Assembly: GCA_947166105.1 (NCBI GenBank)
Contig: CAMVCZ010000003.1
Coordinates: 62,001 to 126,000, forward strand
Direction: 5' to 3'
DNA from: an uncultured Bacteroidales bacterium
Lineage (GTDB): Bacteria > Bacteroidota > Bacteroidia > Bacteroidales > F082
DNA length: 64,000 nucleotides
Positions 17,392 through 25,640 of this stretch are shown here, one piece after another. The notes under the pieces are model-generated. The model saw nothing but the letters and a program-made list of their open reading frames with translations, was not told where the DNA came from and ran no database searches. Each line of letters starts with the position of its first letter. The stretch's first letter is position 1. The position numbers and the translations under genes were made by a program.

Positions 17392-18969
17392 ATGAAAAAA
17401 CGATTGATTTTTGCAGCGATGCTGCTGCTGGCCTTTGGAAGCGTGAAGGCGCAAGACAAACCAATTCCTACACCCAATGGGGATGGTAGTAAAATCAACA
17501 CTTTGGTGGTAAGTGGCACTGGCAGTGTGTGGCTTAAACAAGGTGACAAACTGACGATTAATGATTATCGGCATAACAATGCCAAGTATCGCGTTGAAGA
17601 TAGCGTTTTGTATCTTGAAGGTACGGGGGCTCGTGAGTTAACTCTCCCAAATCTGGCTTATTTGAAGGTTTTGGGTACGGCGGGAGTCAGATCAAAGGGC
17701 CAGTTGAAAGGTGAGAATCTCTCCATCAACAAGACGGGTACTGGCATATTAAGCCTTGAGGTCGGCTATAACAACATCTATGTCCGTTCATGCGGGACTG
17801 GCGATGTGATTCTTCTCGGCGACTGTAATGTCTATTGCAGCGAGGTGAAGAGTTTGGGTAAAGTGAATGTAAGTAACCTGAATTATATGGTGTTACTCGA
17901 GAAAAGTGGCGATAAGTGGAACATGGCTATCAATACCTATGATGAACTTACCGATCCTAAACGGAATTTCCTGAATGGGTTGGTTAATAACGCCGCTCCT
18001 TTCTTCGAGGCCGAGTCGAACCGTTCTTGGGACTCTTCTTTCAACGTCAAAGCAGGTTATGAGCCACTTGATACGCTTCAACTTAAAGAACTGATGCGCG
18101 AACTTGGGGTAAACCTCCAACAACTTTCCGATTCGGTGGACTGGGAAAAGTTTGAGCAGGACATGGAAAAATGGGGAGCCGATATGGAAGAATGGGGCCG
18201 GAAAATGGAGAAATGGGGAGATCGTTTTGAGAAAAAGTATGGCGGAAACCATGAGTATCATTATGATTACCAATACAATAGTCCAGAGCCGAGGAAAGAT
18301 GAGCCTGAAAAACCTGAATCAAAAGGCAAGCGCCCCGAGAAAAAGAACCTCCTTTTTGATGCCAACTGGAACGGCTTTGAGGCAGGCTTGAACATGCTGT
18401 TCAACATGCCAGTGGGCACGGCGAGCACAAACAATGGTGCCCAAGGGTTGGGTCTTAGGCCGTTGCGCAGTTGGTATTTCGGCTTCAACATTGCCGATGT
18501 GGGCATCGCATTCAGCAAAAGACATATTGTAGGCCTGTTTACGGGCGTGGGTATTGGCTGGAACAATTTCAGTTGGAACAACGACATCACCGTTGAGTAT
18601 AATCCTGAAAATGTGGTTTATACCATTGTCCCGACTGACCCCAATAGAATCGTCAAGAACACGAAGAACGGCACGCTGTTTTTGCAAGTGCCTTTGATGC
18701 TTGAAATCCGCCCGACGCGCAGCATGTACATTGATGCGGGCGTGACCGGTGGCTTGCGCATCGCGCAGTGGAACCGCGTGAAGTATGCCGACGGGTCGCA
18801 AATCAAGAATTATTACACTGCTCGAGTGAACCAGTTCAAGTTGGATGCTTCGCTTCGCGTGGGCGGAAGGAATATGGGCTTCTTCGCCAACTATGCCTTG
18901 CTGCCGCTGTTCAACATGAGCGATGCTAAGGTGCATCCGCTGAGCTTCGGTTTCAGCGTCAATTTCTGA
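17392..18969 (+). CDS. GIN-domain (DUF2807) head plus outer-membrane beta-barrel protein
   Basis: A 525-residue secreted protein with a signal peptide (cleavage after about residue 20, GSVKAQ). Residues about 30-190 form right-handed repeat strands with alternating TGTG/SGTG motifs, the pattern of the GIN/DUF2807 putative auto-transporter adhesin head. A Trp-rich helical segment follows (about 245-285) with the repeated unit MEKWG/MEEWG. A charged Pro/Lys/Glu linker (about 290-320) leads to a C-terminal part (about 325-525) that reads like an outer-membrane beta barrel of the OmpA/PorT-like type ending in FSVNF. Probably anchored in the outer membrane with the GIN head exposed. It precedes, convergently, the anti-sigma/ECF pair, which may sense envelope state. 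Specific function unknown. Confidence 0.75.
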   Translation: MKKRLIFAAMLLLAFGSVKAQDKPIPTPNGDGSKINTLVVSGTGSVWLKQGDKLTINDYRHNNAKYRVEDSVLYLEGTGARELTLPNLAYLKVLGTAGVRSKGQLKGENLSINKTGTGILSLEVGYNNIYVRSCGTGDVILLGDCNVYCSEVKSLGKVNVSNLNYMVLLEKSGDKWNMAINTYDELTDPKRNFLNGLVNNAAPFFEAESNRSWDSSFNVKAGYEPLDTLQLKELMRELGVNLQQLSDSVDWEKFEQDMEKWGADMEEWGRKMEKWGDRFEKKYGGNHEYHYDYQYNSPEPRKDEPEKPESKGKRPEKKNLLFDANWNGFEAGLNMLFNMPVGTASTNNGAQGLGLRPLRSWYFGFNIADVGIAFSKRHIVGLFTGVGIGWNNFSWNNDITVEYNPENVVYTIVPTDPNRIVKNTKNGTLFLQVPLMLEIRPTRSMYIDAGVTGGLRIAQWNRVKYADGSQIKNYYTARVNQFKLDASLRVGGRNMGFFANYALLPLFNMSDAKVHPLSFGFSVNF

Positions 18970-18993
18970 TTTTTTCGCGTTGGGAATACCTTT

Positions 18994-19081
18994 CACGCAG
19001 AATCCGCAGAATTTTGGGAATCGCGATGCGACGCAAAACAAGCGTCCGTCAGGTTTCCTTAGATTCTGCGATTTCTGCGTG
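18994..19081. repeat. 88-bp palindromic MITE/REP-like element, copy 2 (inverted)
   Basis: It has the same ends as copy 1 (CACGCAGAATCCGCAGAATT and ATTTCTGCGTG), with the core GGGAATCGCGATGCGACGCA next to the left end, i.e. in the reverse orientation to copy 1. It lies between two convergent genes and could also terminate transcription from both sides. Confidence 0.75.
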
Positions 19082-19089
19082 CCAAAATA

Positions 19090-19971
19090 TTATTTCTCCT
19101 GTCTCTCTTCCCAGCGTTCCTTGGTTTCCTCAAATTGTTCGTTGAAATTGCTGTAGGCTGCCAAGGCCATGTCGGTGGCGGCCTCGGTGAGGTCTTGCTT
19201 GGCTTTGCTCACTCCCGCACCGATGAGGCTCGCGAAACTGTCGTGGCGACCATTCGTCAGCCAAAGCAAACCCTTGCCGATGAGCGAAAGTTCGCGGCCA
19301 TAGTCCTCATCTTCCGAAAAGTCCTTGAAACGGTTGGCTTCGATTTGCGCCAAGGCTAAATGGGTGTCCATGCGATAAGCCACGAGGTCAAAATCGGGTT
19401 CGTTGAAGGTTGTGGAGGTCGGCAAAGTTTGTGCTTTTTGAGGCTCCAATTGGGCTATAAGCGGCGTTTCTGCTCTTTCGGAGATGGCTTCTGCAACGTT
19501 TTCGGAAACCGTCGGTTTTTTTTTCTTGACGACTTGGGGCTGAACGAACTGCATGGTTCTTGGCGGCAAGGTCGTTGTGGTTTCGCTTGCGGTGATGAGC
19601 CTTCCGGGAAGGATGGGCTTCAACTCGGCAATGGGTTCTACCTTGGGCATCGACTTTTCGGGCCACAGACTCACGGTGAGCAGTAGCCCGGCGGCAGCGG
19701 CAGCCGAGGCAATCTTGACATAGAGCGGCACGATAGTGTGTTTTGTTCGGCTTTTCGACAAGCTCAGGGGCCTTTGTTTCAACCTTTCCTTGCCTTCGTA
19801 GGCCACTTGCGGCGCTTCGAGATAGGGCAGGGGAGCGGTCAGTTCGTTCCAGTCCAAGCCTTGGGCTGCGACGAAAGCCTTCAATTGCTTTGTTTCGTCG
19901 GCGTTGAGGTTACCTTCCATGTAGTCAAGGAGATAGGCCTCGTAGTTGTCGGTGGTGATGTTCGTTTTCAT
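19090..19971 (-). CDS. transmembrane anti-sigma factor-like protein
   Basis: A 293-residue protein with an N-terminal cytoplasmic segment (YEAYLLDYMEGNLNADE, the usual start of Bacteroidota anti-sigma proteins), one membrane helix near 84-103 and a Pro/Thr-rich periplasmic part. Its ATG overlaps the stop of the ECF sigma gene by four bases. The expected role is to hold the sigma factor at the membrane until an envelope signal arrives. Codons at 19752-19772 contain a copy of the REP-like motif, read as RPLSLSKSRTK just before the membrane helix, which looks like a recent in-frame insertion. Confidence 0.8.
   Translation of the reverse strand: MKTNITTDNYEAYLLDYMEGNLNADETKQLKAFVAAQGLDWNELTAPLPYLEAPQVAYEGKERLKQRPLSLSKSRTKHTIVPLYVKIASAAAAAGLLLTVSLWPEKSMPKVEPIAELKPILPGRLITASETTTTLPPRTMQFVQPQVVKKKKPTVSENVAEAISERAETPLIAQLEPQKAQTLPTSTTFNEPDFDLVAYRMDTHLALAQIEANRFKDFSEDEDYGRELSLIGKGLLWLTNGRHDSFASLIGAGVSKAKQDLTEAATDMALAAYSNFNEQFEETKERWEERQEK
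19752..19772 (-). repeat. REP-like motif inside the anti-sigma gene
   Basis: TTTTCGACAAGCTCAGGGGCC (plus-strand orientation) matches the motif at 7324-7343 and 63949-63970 and is translated on the minus strand. Confidence 0.5.
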
Positions 19972-20468
19972 GACGCTATGTCTATAAGGTTGTCGATGCT
20001 TTTCAGTTTGTTTTTCAGAGCGGTGCGGGCGCGGAAGATGTTCACTTTCACCTGTGCCTCGCTCATCCCCGTGATGTCGCCGATTTCTTGGTACGAGTAG
20101 CCCTCGTAGTCGCGCAAGAGCAGGGCGTTGCGTTGCAGTTCGGGCAGGGTGGCCAAGGCCTTGTGGAGCACTTCGTTCACGTCGGGGTATTGTCTTGGCG
20201 TGGTTTTCGCGTCGGCGGGCAAAGGCTCCTCGACGCTCGCAAAACGCTGGCGGTGACGGACTTCGTCAATCATGGCGTGGTGGGCGGTGGTGAAGAGGTA
20301 GTATTTCGCTTTCTCAAACTCCACATTTTCAACCTTCTCCCAAACACGGGCAAAGCTTTCCTGCACCACGTCCTCGGCCTGCTCGCGGTTGCGGAGGCTC
20401 GAGAACGCGAAGCGGAAAAGCCTGTCGGCGTATTGCTCCACGCACCGGTTGTATTGGGTTCTGTCCAT
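19968..20468 (-). CDS. ECF-type RNA polymerase sigma factor
   Basis: A 166-residue sigma-70 family protein of the ECF class. Region 2 has ADRLFRFAFSSLRNREQAEDVVQESFARVW, here split by function into the core-binding helix and the -10 recognition segment; region 4 has LPELQRNALLLRDYEGYSYQ followed by the HTH. It directs transcription of an envelope-related regulon under control of the coupled anti-sigma protein. I start it at 20468 because the -7 box at 20475-20482 overlaps the ATG three codons upstream; this gives a nearly leaderless mRNA. Linker typical; regulated genes unknown. Confidence 0.92.
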   Translation of the reverse strand: MDRTQYNRCVEQYADRLFRFAFSSLRNREQAEDVVQESFARVWEKVENVEFEKAKYYLFTTAHHAMIDEVRHRQRFASVEEPLPADAKTTPRQYPDVNEVLHKALATLPELQRNALLLRDYEGYSYQEIGDITGMSEAQVKVNIFRARTALKNKLKSIDNLIDIAS

Positions 20469-20474
20469 CGTTTG

Positions 20475-20482
20475 CAAAGGTA
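20475..20482 (-). promoter_or_regulatory. -7 promoter box (TACCTTTG) deciding the sigma-factor start
   Basis: On the minus strand TACCTTTG is followed after six bases by the ATG at 20468. The ATG at 20477 lies inside the box, so it can not be used on this transcript. Confidence 0.55.
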
Positions 20483-20567
20483 ATACGAAGTTTGGGACAA
20501 AAAGTTACACCAATATGGATTTTTTTCCTTTTTTTGCCTAAAAAACTTGCGTTTGAAGAAAAAGATG

Positions 20568-20643
20568 TATATTTGCAGCACAATTATCCCCCGTAGGTGA
20601 GACAGACTACGGCCCGCCACCCCCAAAAAGGTGGCTTATTTTT
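20568..20643 (+). promoter_or_regulatory. promoter and terminator-like two-hairpin leader of the NYN gene
   Basis: TATATTTG at 20568-20575 is a -7 box with TTG 18 bp upstream (20547-20549). The predicted ~60-nt leader holds hairpin 1 (CCGTAG/CTACGG, 20591-20612, perfect 6-bp stem) and hairpin 2 (GCCACC/GGTGGC, 20616-20635), directly followed by TTATTTTT and then the ATG at 20644. Hairpin 2 plus the T run has the form of an intrinsic terminator ending at the start codon, so expression may depend on antitermination or the leader may be a separate short RNA. A GTG frame (20597-20674) runs through both hairpins and overlaps the gene start. Confidence 0.6.
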
Positions 20644-21288
20644 ATGTATACTATGGATAAACAACGAATTATAGTGTATGTGGATGGCTTCAATTTTTAC
20701 TATGGATTGAAACATGATTCGCATTGGAAACGCTATTATTGGTTGGATATGGTTAAGTTTTTTGAATTGGGACTGAAAGAGAATCAGGAACTTTTGGCGG
20801 TGAAGTATTTTTCGGCCATTCCAGACAATGAATTGAAAATGAAAAACCAAGATGCTTTTTTTCAGGCCAACAAGCAGAATCCGAAATTCCAACTGATATT
20901 GGGCAAGTATTTGAAAAAGGAAATCACTTGCAGGAATTGCGGTTACAAGATAAGGACTTACGAGGAAAAGGAATCGGATGTTCGTATTGCCACACAAATA
21001 GTGGCGGATGCGTTTCAAAAGGTATGTGATATTTCGATTGTTGTCTCTGCCGACAGCGACATGGTTCCCGCAGTGGAATTGGCATTGAAAGCCCATCAAC
21101 GTGTTTTCGTTTATTTTCCGCCCAATCATTTTTCAAGCGTGTTGAATTCCATTTGCGGGGGAGCGGTGTTCCTTCAGCGTTACGAAAAGCGTTTCAAGCA
21201 ATGCTTAATGCCTGATGTTGTGCATCTTGACAAGTATGATTTTGACTTGCATATCCCTGAAAAATGGAAGCAATTTCAACTGACTTGA
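20644..21288 (+). CDS. NYN domain (LabA/DUF88-type) putative ribonuclease
   Basis: A 214-residue cytoplasmic protein with a PIN-like NYN fold. Catalytic acidic positions are visible in VYVDGFNFYYGL (Asp near residue 14), KESDVRIA and SADSDMVPAVELA. A CRNC pair near residue 99 may bind zinc together with residues further on. NYN proteins are predicted metal-dependent RNases. The start may be ATG 20644 or ATG 20653 (MDKQRIIVYV), which fits the family equally well. The gene is preceded by a terminator-like leader that could be the RNA target of its own product. It is followed after 27 bp by lgt, though promoter-like sequence between them is weak. Confidence 0.85.
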   Translation: MYTMDKQRIIVYVDGFNFYYGLKHDSHWKRYYWLDMVKFFELGLKENQELLAVKYFSAIPDNELKMKNQDAFFQANKQNPKFQLILGKYLKKEITCRNCGYKIRTYEEKESDVRIATQIVADAFQKVCDISIVVSADSDMVPAVELALKAHQRVFVYFPPNHFSSVLNSICGGAVFLQRYEKRFKQCLMPDVVHLDKYDFDLHIPEKWKQFQLT

Positions 21289-21315
21289 TTTTTTGTTTGC
21301 TAAATTCTTGACATT

Positions 21316-22236
21316 ATGATTTTAAACTACATCACTTGGAACGTCGACCCCGTTTTGGTTCATTTGGGGTCGTTGCAGATTCGCTGGTACGGCCTGATGT
21401 GGGCCTTGGGCTTTTTCATCGGCTATTTCGTGATGAGGCGAATCTACAAGAAAGAGAGAATGACTGACGACTCGATGGATAAGTTGTTGGTTTATATGTT
21501 GGTATCCACCGTCGTTGGGGCGCGGTTGGGCCATTGCCTGTTCTATGAGCCGCAGGAATATTTGGCGCACCCGCTTGAGATGCTGAAGCTATGGGAAGGC
21601 GGACTCGCCAGCCACGGCGGTGCCTTCGGCATTTTGATTGGCCTTGGATTGTATGTGCGCAACTACAACAAGTCGAAGAAGGAGAAAGACAACTTGCAGA
21701 AAATCAGTTATATCTGGATTCTCGACCGCGTTGTGGTGGCCGTGTGCCTCGTTGGTTCGATGATTCGCGTGGGCAATGTGATGAACCACGAGATTTACGG
21801 CACTCCGACTTCGCTGCCTTGGGGTTTCGTCTTTTTGCGCGGCGAGGAACAGTTTTGCGGCACTTTCGACAACTACACGCCCTGCTTCGCTTGGGACGCG
21901 CCTTGCCCGCCGAGCGAGTGGCTGCCCTGCCACCCGACGGGCCTTTATGAGGCCTTCTTCTGCCTCGTGGCGATGGGTATCCTCTTGTGGATGTACTACA
22001 AGCGCGACCTCGGCCACAAGCAGCCCGGCCTGATGTTCGGCACCTTCCTCATCATCATCTTCGGCTCGCGCATCTGCATCGAGTTTTTGAAGAACGTACA
22101 AGTGGAATTCGAGAAAAACATGGTCTTCGACATGGGCCAGTGGCTCAGCATCCCCTTCGTCCTTGTGGGCATTGGGATGATTGTCTGGAGTTTCGCGCAG
22201 CGGAAGAAAAGTAAAATTAGAAGTTCCCATATATGA
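21316..22236 (+). CDS. lgt: prolipoprotein diacylglyceryl transferase
   Basis: A 306-residue inner-membrane enzyme that moves diacylglycerol from phosphatidylglycerol to the lipobox Cys of prolipoproteins. Multiple hydrophobic helices are visible, with RWYGLMWALGFFIGY near the start, the HGGAFGILIG block that contains the essential His, the Lgt signature region IRVGNVMNHEIYGTPT, and HPTGLYEA. An acidic/Cys-rich insertion (CGTFDNYTPCFAWDAPCPP) in a loop is commonly seen in Bacteroidales Lgt. It serves the many lipoproteins encoded in this window. Confidence 0.96.
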   Translation: MILNYITWNVDPVLVHLGSLQIRWYGLMWALGFFIGYFVMRRIYKKERMTDDSMDKLLVYMLVSTVVGARLGHCLFYEPQEYLAHPLEMLKLWEGGLASHGGAFGILIGLGLYVRNYNKSKKEKDNLQKISYIWILDRVVVAVCLVGSMIRVGNVMNHEIYGTPTSLPWGFVFLRGEEQFCGTFDNYTPCFAWDAPCPPSEWLPCHPTGLYEAFFCLVAMGILLWMYYKRDLGHKQPGLMFGTFLIIIFGSRICIEFLKNVQVEFEKNMVFDMGQWLSIPFVLVGIGMIVWSFAQRKKSKIRSSHI

Positions 22237-22287
22237 AACCGGCAAACCAAATTGTACTAACTTTGGGCCGTCTTATTAGCTTATGTT

Positions 22288-23793
22288 ATGAAAATAATAC
22301 TGATTGTTTTGTCCTTGTCGCTTTACTGCGCTAAAGCTTTCTCGCAAAGGGAAAGCTTTTTCAATGTGTATGAGCAGGCGGAAAAGTCGTTTTGCGCCAG
22401 TGCCGCCATCGAAACCGATGACGGTTGCTTTATTATCGCCGTGTATGACTATTATGGAGGCTGCGGCGAATTGAAAAAAATCTCCCAAGACGGCGTTTTG
22501 CTCAAAAGACTGCCCATTGGCAATGATAATGTGTTCTCGGGCATTGAAGGGTTGTACCGCGACCCTTGGCATACGGACTCTTTTTATGCCATAGGCCGTG
22601 TGATACATTGGGACGAGCAAATCACAAAGCCTTTTGTCATGCATTTCAGCGAAGAACTCGAACTGATGGATTATAAAGAAGTTGAGTTGCCAGGCGAATT
22701 CCCCCGGTTTCTTGTTGGGAGATCCTTGTTCACAAGTGAGGGCGATTTCTTGTACGCAACCACTCTTCGCCCAGAACAAGACTATCATCGCTTGTACATG
22801 AGAATTGCCTTGGACGGGACACTGACGAAATTTCACGAAGAAACTGAAGACTGTGGAATAGGCATTATGATCAACGCCATATTTGAGTTTCCGGAAGGCA
22901 ACCGTTTTGGGGAATACAGAAACTCCTATAGGGTACCAGGGTATATTGCTTTACGGCCACGATTGTTCAGTTTCGATGATGATTTTGTGTTCGACACCTT
23001 GCATGAATATGGGAATATCCTTCAAACATTGGGCGACACCGTCCATTCGATATTGCATGATGCACAAGGCAACGGTACAGTGAGGGTTTTCAACGACTCC
23101 ATTTTGTTGTTCTCCGCCAAAGCCTACGAGGACTGGCATATTGGACTTACAATTTATGAAACCGACCAATCTACACTGTTTTTCTCTTCGGACTTGGAAG
23201 GAAACATCAAGAATTATTTGGTCATCGGCAGCAAAAACAATTCAACTGAAGTTCCTATTGCCTTCAATGCCATTGACATTGATAAAAATGGGCAAGGTAT
23301 TTATCATGGATGTTACAACCTTACATTTCCTAATCATATAGTTATCACCAAAACGGATGACACTCTTGGAGTCATTTGGGAAAAGACATATTCCTATCCA
23401 TCAAGGTATTTGGAAGCCACTTACCTTTTTGCAACCAACGAAGGGGGATGCATTGTAACGGGCGGTGCGTATGATGAAGCATCAAGTCATTATGACTTTT
23501 TCGTCCTAAAAATCAACGCTGACGGCACGGTGGGGACAGACGAAATTTTAGTTCAGGAAATCCGCCCTTATGCCTATTGGCCCAACCCTGTCCAAGACGA
23601 GCTTCACCTGCAATACTCGCCCGATGTAACGCCCAAAACCATAGAGCTTTACGACCTGCAAGGCCGCATGGTTCAAACACAAAGCAAGAATCTGGAAAGC
23701 CTCAATATGGCTGGCCTGCCCGCAGGCACTTACACTATGCGCGTCATGTTGGAAGGCGGCAAGGTGTTTTCGGATAAGGTGGTGAAGGAATGA
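22288..23793 (+). CDS. secreted protein with T9SS type A sorting domain (1)
   Basis: A 501-residue protein with a signal peptide (about residues 1-19, ending AFSQ). The middle reads as beta-propeller-like strand repeats without a recognisable catalytic motif. The last ~75 residues form a T9SS sorting domain: YWPNPVQDELHLQYS, then ELYDLQGRMV, LPAGTYTMRV and the terminal VFSDKVVKE. The protein is expected to cross the outer membrane through the Por system, lose the domain and be attached to the cell surface. The final ~35 codons are almost identical to those of the next gene. A TAACTTTG box (22258-22265) lies 23 bp upstream. Confidence 0.85.
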   Translation: MKIILIVLSLSLYCAKAFSQRESFFNVYEQAEKSFCASAAIETDDGCFIIAVYDYYGGCGELKKISQDGVLLKRLPIGNDNVFSGIEGLYRDPWHTDSFYAIGRVIHWDEQITKPFVMHFSEELELMDYKEVELPGEFPRFLVGRSLFTSEGDFLYATTLRPEQDYHRLYMRIALDGTLTKFHEETEDCGIGIMINAIFEFPEGNRFGEYRNSYRVPGYIALRPRLFSFDDDFVFDTLHEYGNILQTLGDTVHSILHDAQGNGTVRVFNDSILLFSAKAYEDWHIGLTIYETDQSTLFFSSDLEGNIKNYLVIGSKNNSTEVPIAFNAIDIDKNGQGIYHGCYNLTFPNHIVITKTDDTLGVIWEKTYSYPSRYLEATYLFATNEGGCIVTGGAYDEASSHYDFFVLKINADGTVGTDEILVQEIRPYAYWPNPVQDELHLQYSPDVTPKTIELYDLQGRMVQTQSKNLESLNMAGLPAGTYTMRVMLEGGKVFSDKVVKE

Positions 23794-23795
23794 GA

Positions 23796-23843
23796 ACCCC
23801 AAAGGGGTGACAAGAAACGAGGCAGGTGGTTTCAACCCCTGCC
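23796..23843 (+). repeat. intergenic double-hairpin repeat (ACCCC..GGGGTGAC..GGCAGG..CCTGCC), copy 1
   Basis: ACCCCAAAGGGGTGAC followed by GGCAGGTGGTTTCAACCCCTGCC, two short hairpins just after a stop codon. The same layout occurs at 32115-32163; a first-hairpin-only form lies at 31579-31597. It probably acts as an mRNA 3' end structure and is a dispersed element of this genome. Confidence 0.55.
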
Positions 23844-23909
23844 TTTCACATTATGGCATCCCGATAATTGTTTTAATACAGAAAAAAAATCGAAATAAAG
23901 AAGAAATTA

Positions 23910-23940
23910 TTTGTTTGAAATGGTTTAATTTGTATTTTTG
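23910..23940 (+). promoter_or_regulatory. Bacteroidota promoter, TTTG-N19-TATTTTTG
   Basis: TTTG at 23910-23913 and TATTTTTG at 23933-23940 are separated by 19 bp, an excellent match to the Bacteroidota consensus, 34 bp upstream of the second T9SS cargo gene. Confidence 0.75.
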
Positions 23941-23974
23941 CTGCGTAATGTCTAACCTATAAAACCATAACACC

Positions 23975-25564
23975 ATGAAGAAGCCCATTTTACCATTACT
24001 TGTTTTGGCGTTTGCGGCATCAGCCGTGCAAGCCCAGTATCGTGATATGTACTCGATCTTGTATCACGACACGACAGGGTTTTTCTATGACATCACCACT
24101 ACCATGCAGCAGCGCGACGGCGACCACCTCATCGACATCAACCTTGCCGAGGAAATCGGAAACGGCGATGCCATTCCCCTCGGGAGGATGTGCTACAAGA
24201 TTTCCCCCACATCCTTCCCCTTGGCCATTACCGACTCGCTGTTTGTGGCAGACACAGCAATCCAAGAACCTTCATTCTTGGCCCGCGACCCACGGGGAGA
24301 GGGCAACATCAGGGTCACCATCGAGTATCGTGAGGACTGCGACAGCACCTTTGTGCGCATATCCCATTTCCCCGACGACGACCTACATTCCAACCCCGAA
24401 GAGGATGTTGTGGTGCCCATCTGTGAAGGAGTGGCAGGGTGTGGCTCCAACGCTTTCCTGATAGACAGTTGGGGCGACCTGATCATGGCATACTTCAGGC
24501 CTGCCGTGCAAAATGCCAATCAGCACATCGCCCGCATCGGCCTCGACGGTACGCTGAAGCACCAGGCCTTGCTCACCGAAAACATCTTCTACGATGCAGG
24601 TTCGCTAAGGGTGCTCAAGGAATCACCTATCCAATACTACAAATGGTACTATTATGTAAACGACTACCCATACGCCAACCTCGACGTCTTCGTGATAGAC
24701 TCGCTCTTCCACAAAGAAACCGTAAACCTCAACGGGATTCTGAGGCAAGAGCTTGTCGCCTCTTATCCATATTACGACACCATGTATTATATATATGAGC
24801 ATGAGCGTCTCACAATCAACTATAATACCGAAGTGATTCCGGCGGGAGGGAACGATGTGTTGGTTGCCGCAGAGTACACGCACGACACGAATTTTTCGGC
24901 TATGACACAAGATCGCGGTGTGGCCGTAGCAAGATACGACCTCCTCACCAAGCAACTGAAAGGCTATATCGTGTTCAACGACTCCCATTGGTGGGACAGC
25001 TTTGGGATACCCTTGGGGCTGAAGATGCTGAGCGACGGCACCGTCTATTTCTTGTACAAGGAATATGGCTTCCCGGAAGAAAGCGTCAACATTGTGAAAA
25101 TGGACGTCAACTTTAACGTGGAATGGAAACGCTTCTGCAAAACGGGGGACATTGTGCTGAGTTCGTATTCGCTTCTTCCCCCCATCGTGTACGAGGACGC
25201 GGAGGGTGAGGAGAAAGGCGTGGCTTGGAGTGGCTATGGCTATAAGAGTGGCCACCCCTCCAGACAAGGCTGGGTCTATTTTATGCTCAACCACGACGGA
25301 GCGGTGAGCGCGACTGAAGGCGGAATAGAGGTGCGCCCATACTCTTTCTACCCCAATCCAACCCGTGATGAGCTGCACCTGAATTATTCACCCGATATTC
25401 AGCCCGTCCGAATAGAACTCTACGACCTGCAAGGCCGCTTGGTGCAAACACAAAGCAAGAATCTGGAAAGCCTCAATATGGCAGGCCTGCCCGCTGGCAC
25501 ATATATGATGCGCGTCATGTTGGAGGACGGGAAGGTGTTTTCGGATAAGGTGGTGAAGGAATAA
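23975..25564 (+). CDS. secreted protein with T9SS type A sorting domain (2)
   Basis: A 529-residue protein with signal peptide (MKKPILPLLVLAFAASAVQAQ). No catalytic motif is recognised in the body, which has strand-rich repeats and many Asp/Tyr residues. The C-terminal sorting domain has FYPNPTRDELHLNYS, ELYDLQGRLV, LPAGTYMMRV and terminal VFSDKVVKE. It follows a similar gene and the two bodies share general organisation (start, size, strand repeats) though they differ in sequence, so they look like diverged paralogues with a homogenised C-terminus. Export by T9SS to the surface is expected. Confidence 0.85.
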   Translation: MKKPILPLLVLAFAASAVQAQYRDMYSILYHDTTGFFYDITTTMQQRDGDHLIDINLAEEIGNGDAIPLGRMCYKISPTSFPLAITDSLFVADTAIQEPSFLARDPRGEGNIRVTIEYREDCDSTFVRISHFPDDDLHSNPEEDVVVPICEGVAGCGSNAFLIDSWGDLIMAYFRPAVQNANQHIARIGLDGTLKHQALLTENIFYDAGSLRVLKESPIQYYKWYYYVNDYPYANLDVFVIDSLFHKETVNLNGILRQELVASYPYYDTMYYIYEHERLTINYNTEVIPAGGNDVLVAAEYTHDTNFSAMTQDRGVAVARYDLLTKQLKGYIVFNDSHWWDSFGIPLGLKMLSDGTVYFLYKEYGFPEESVNIVKMDVNFNVEWKRFCKTGDIVLSSYSLLPPIVYEDAEGEEKGVAWSGYGYKSGHPSRQGWVYFMLNHDGAVSATEGGIEVRPYSFYPNPTRDELHLNYSPDIQPVRIELYDLQGRLVQTQSKNLESLNMAGLPAGTYMMRVMLEDGKVFSDKVVKE

Positions 25565-25591
25565 GAACGAACAATCATTGCAATAAAAAAA

Positions 25592-25616
25592 ACAGCGCCC
25601 AATCATTGGACGCTGG
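25592..25616. terminator. bidirectional terminator
   Basis: CAGCGCCCAAT and ATTGGACGCTG form a long stem with one mismatch between two convergent genes; a T run follows on the plus strand (GGTTTTCG) and an A run precedes it (AAAAAAAA), giving T's on the minus strand. Confidence 0.75.
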
Positions 25617-25640
25617 TTTTCGTTTCAAAACACTTGCGGC

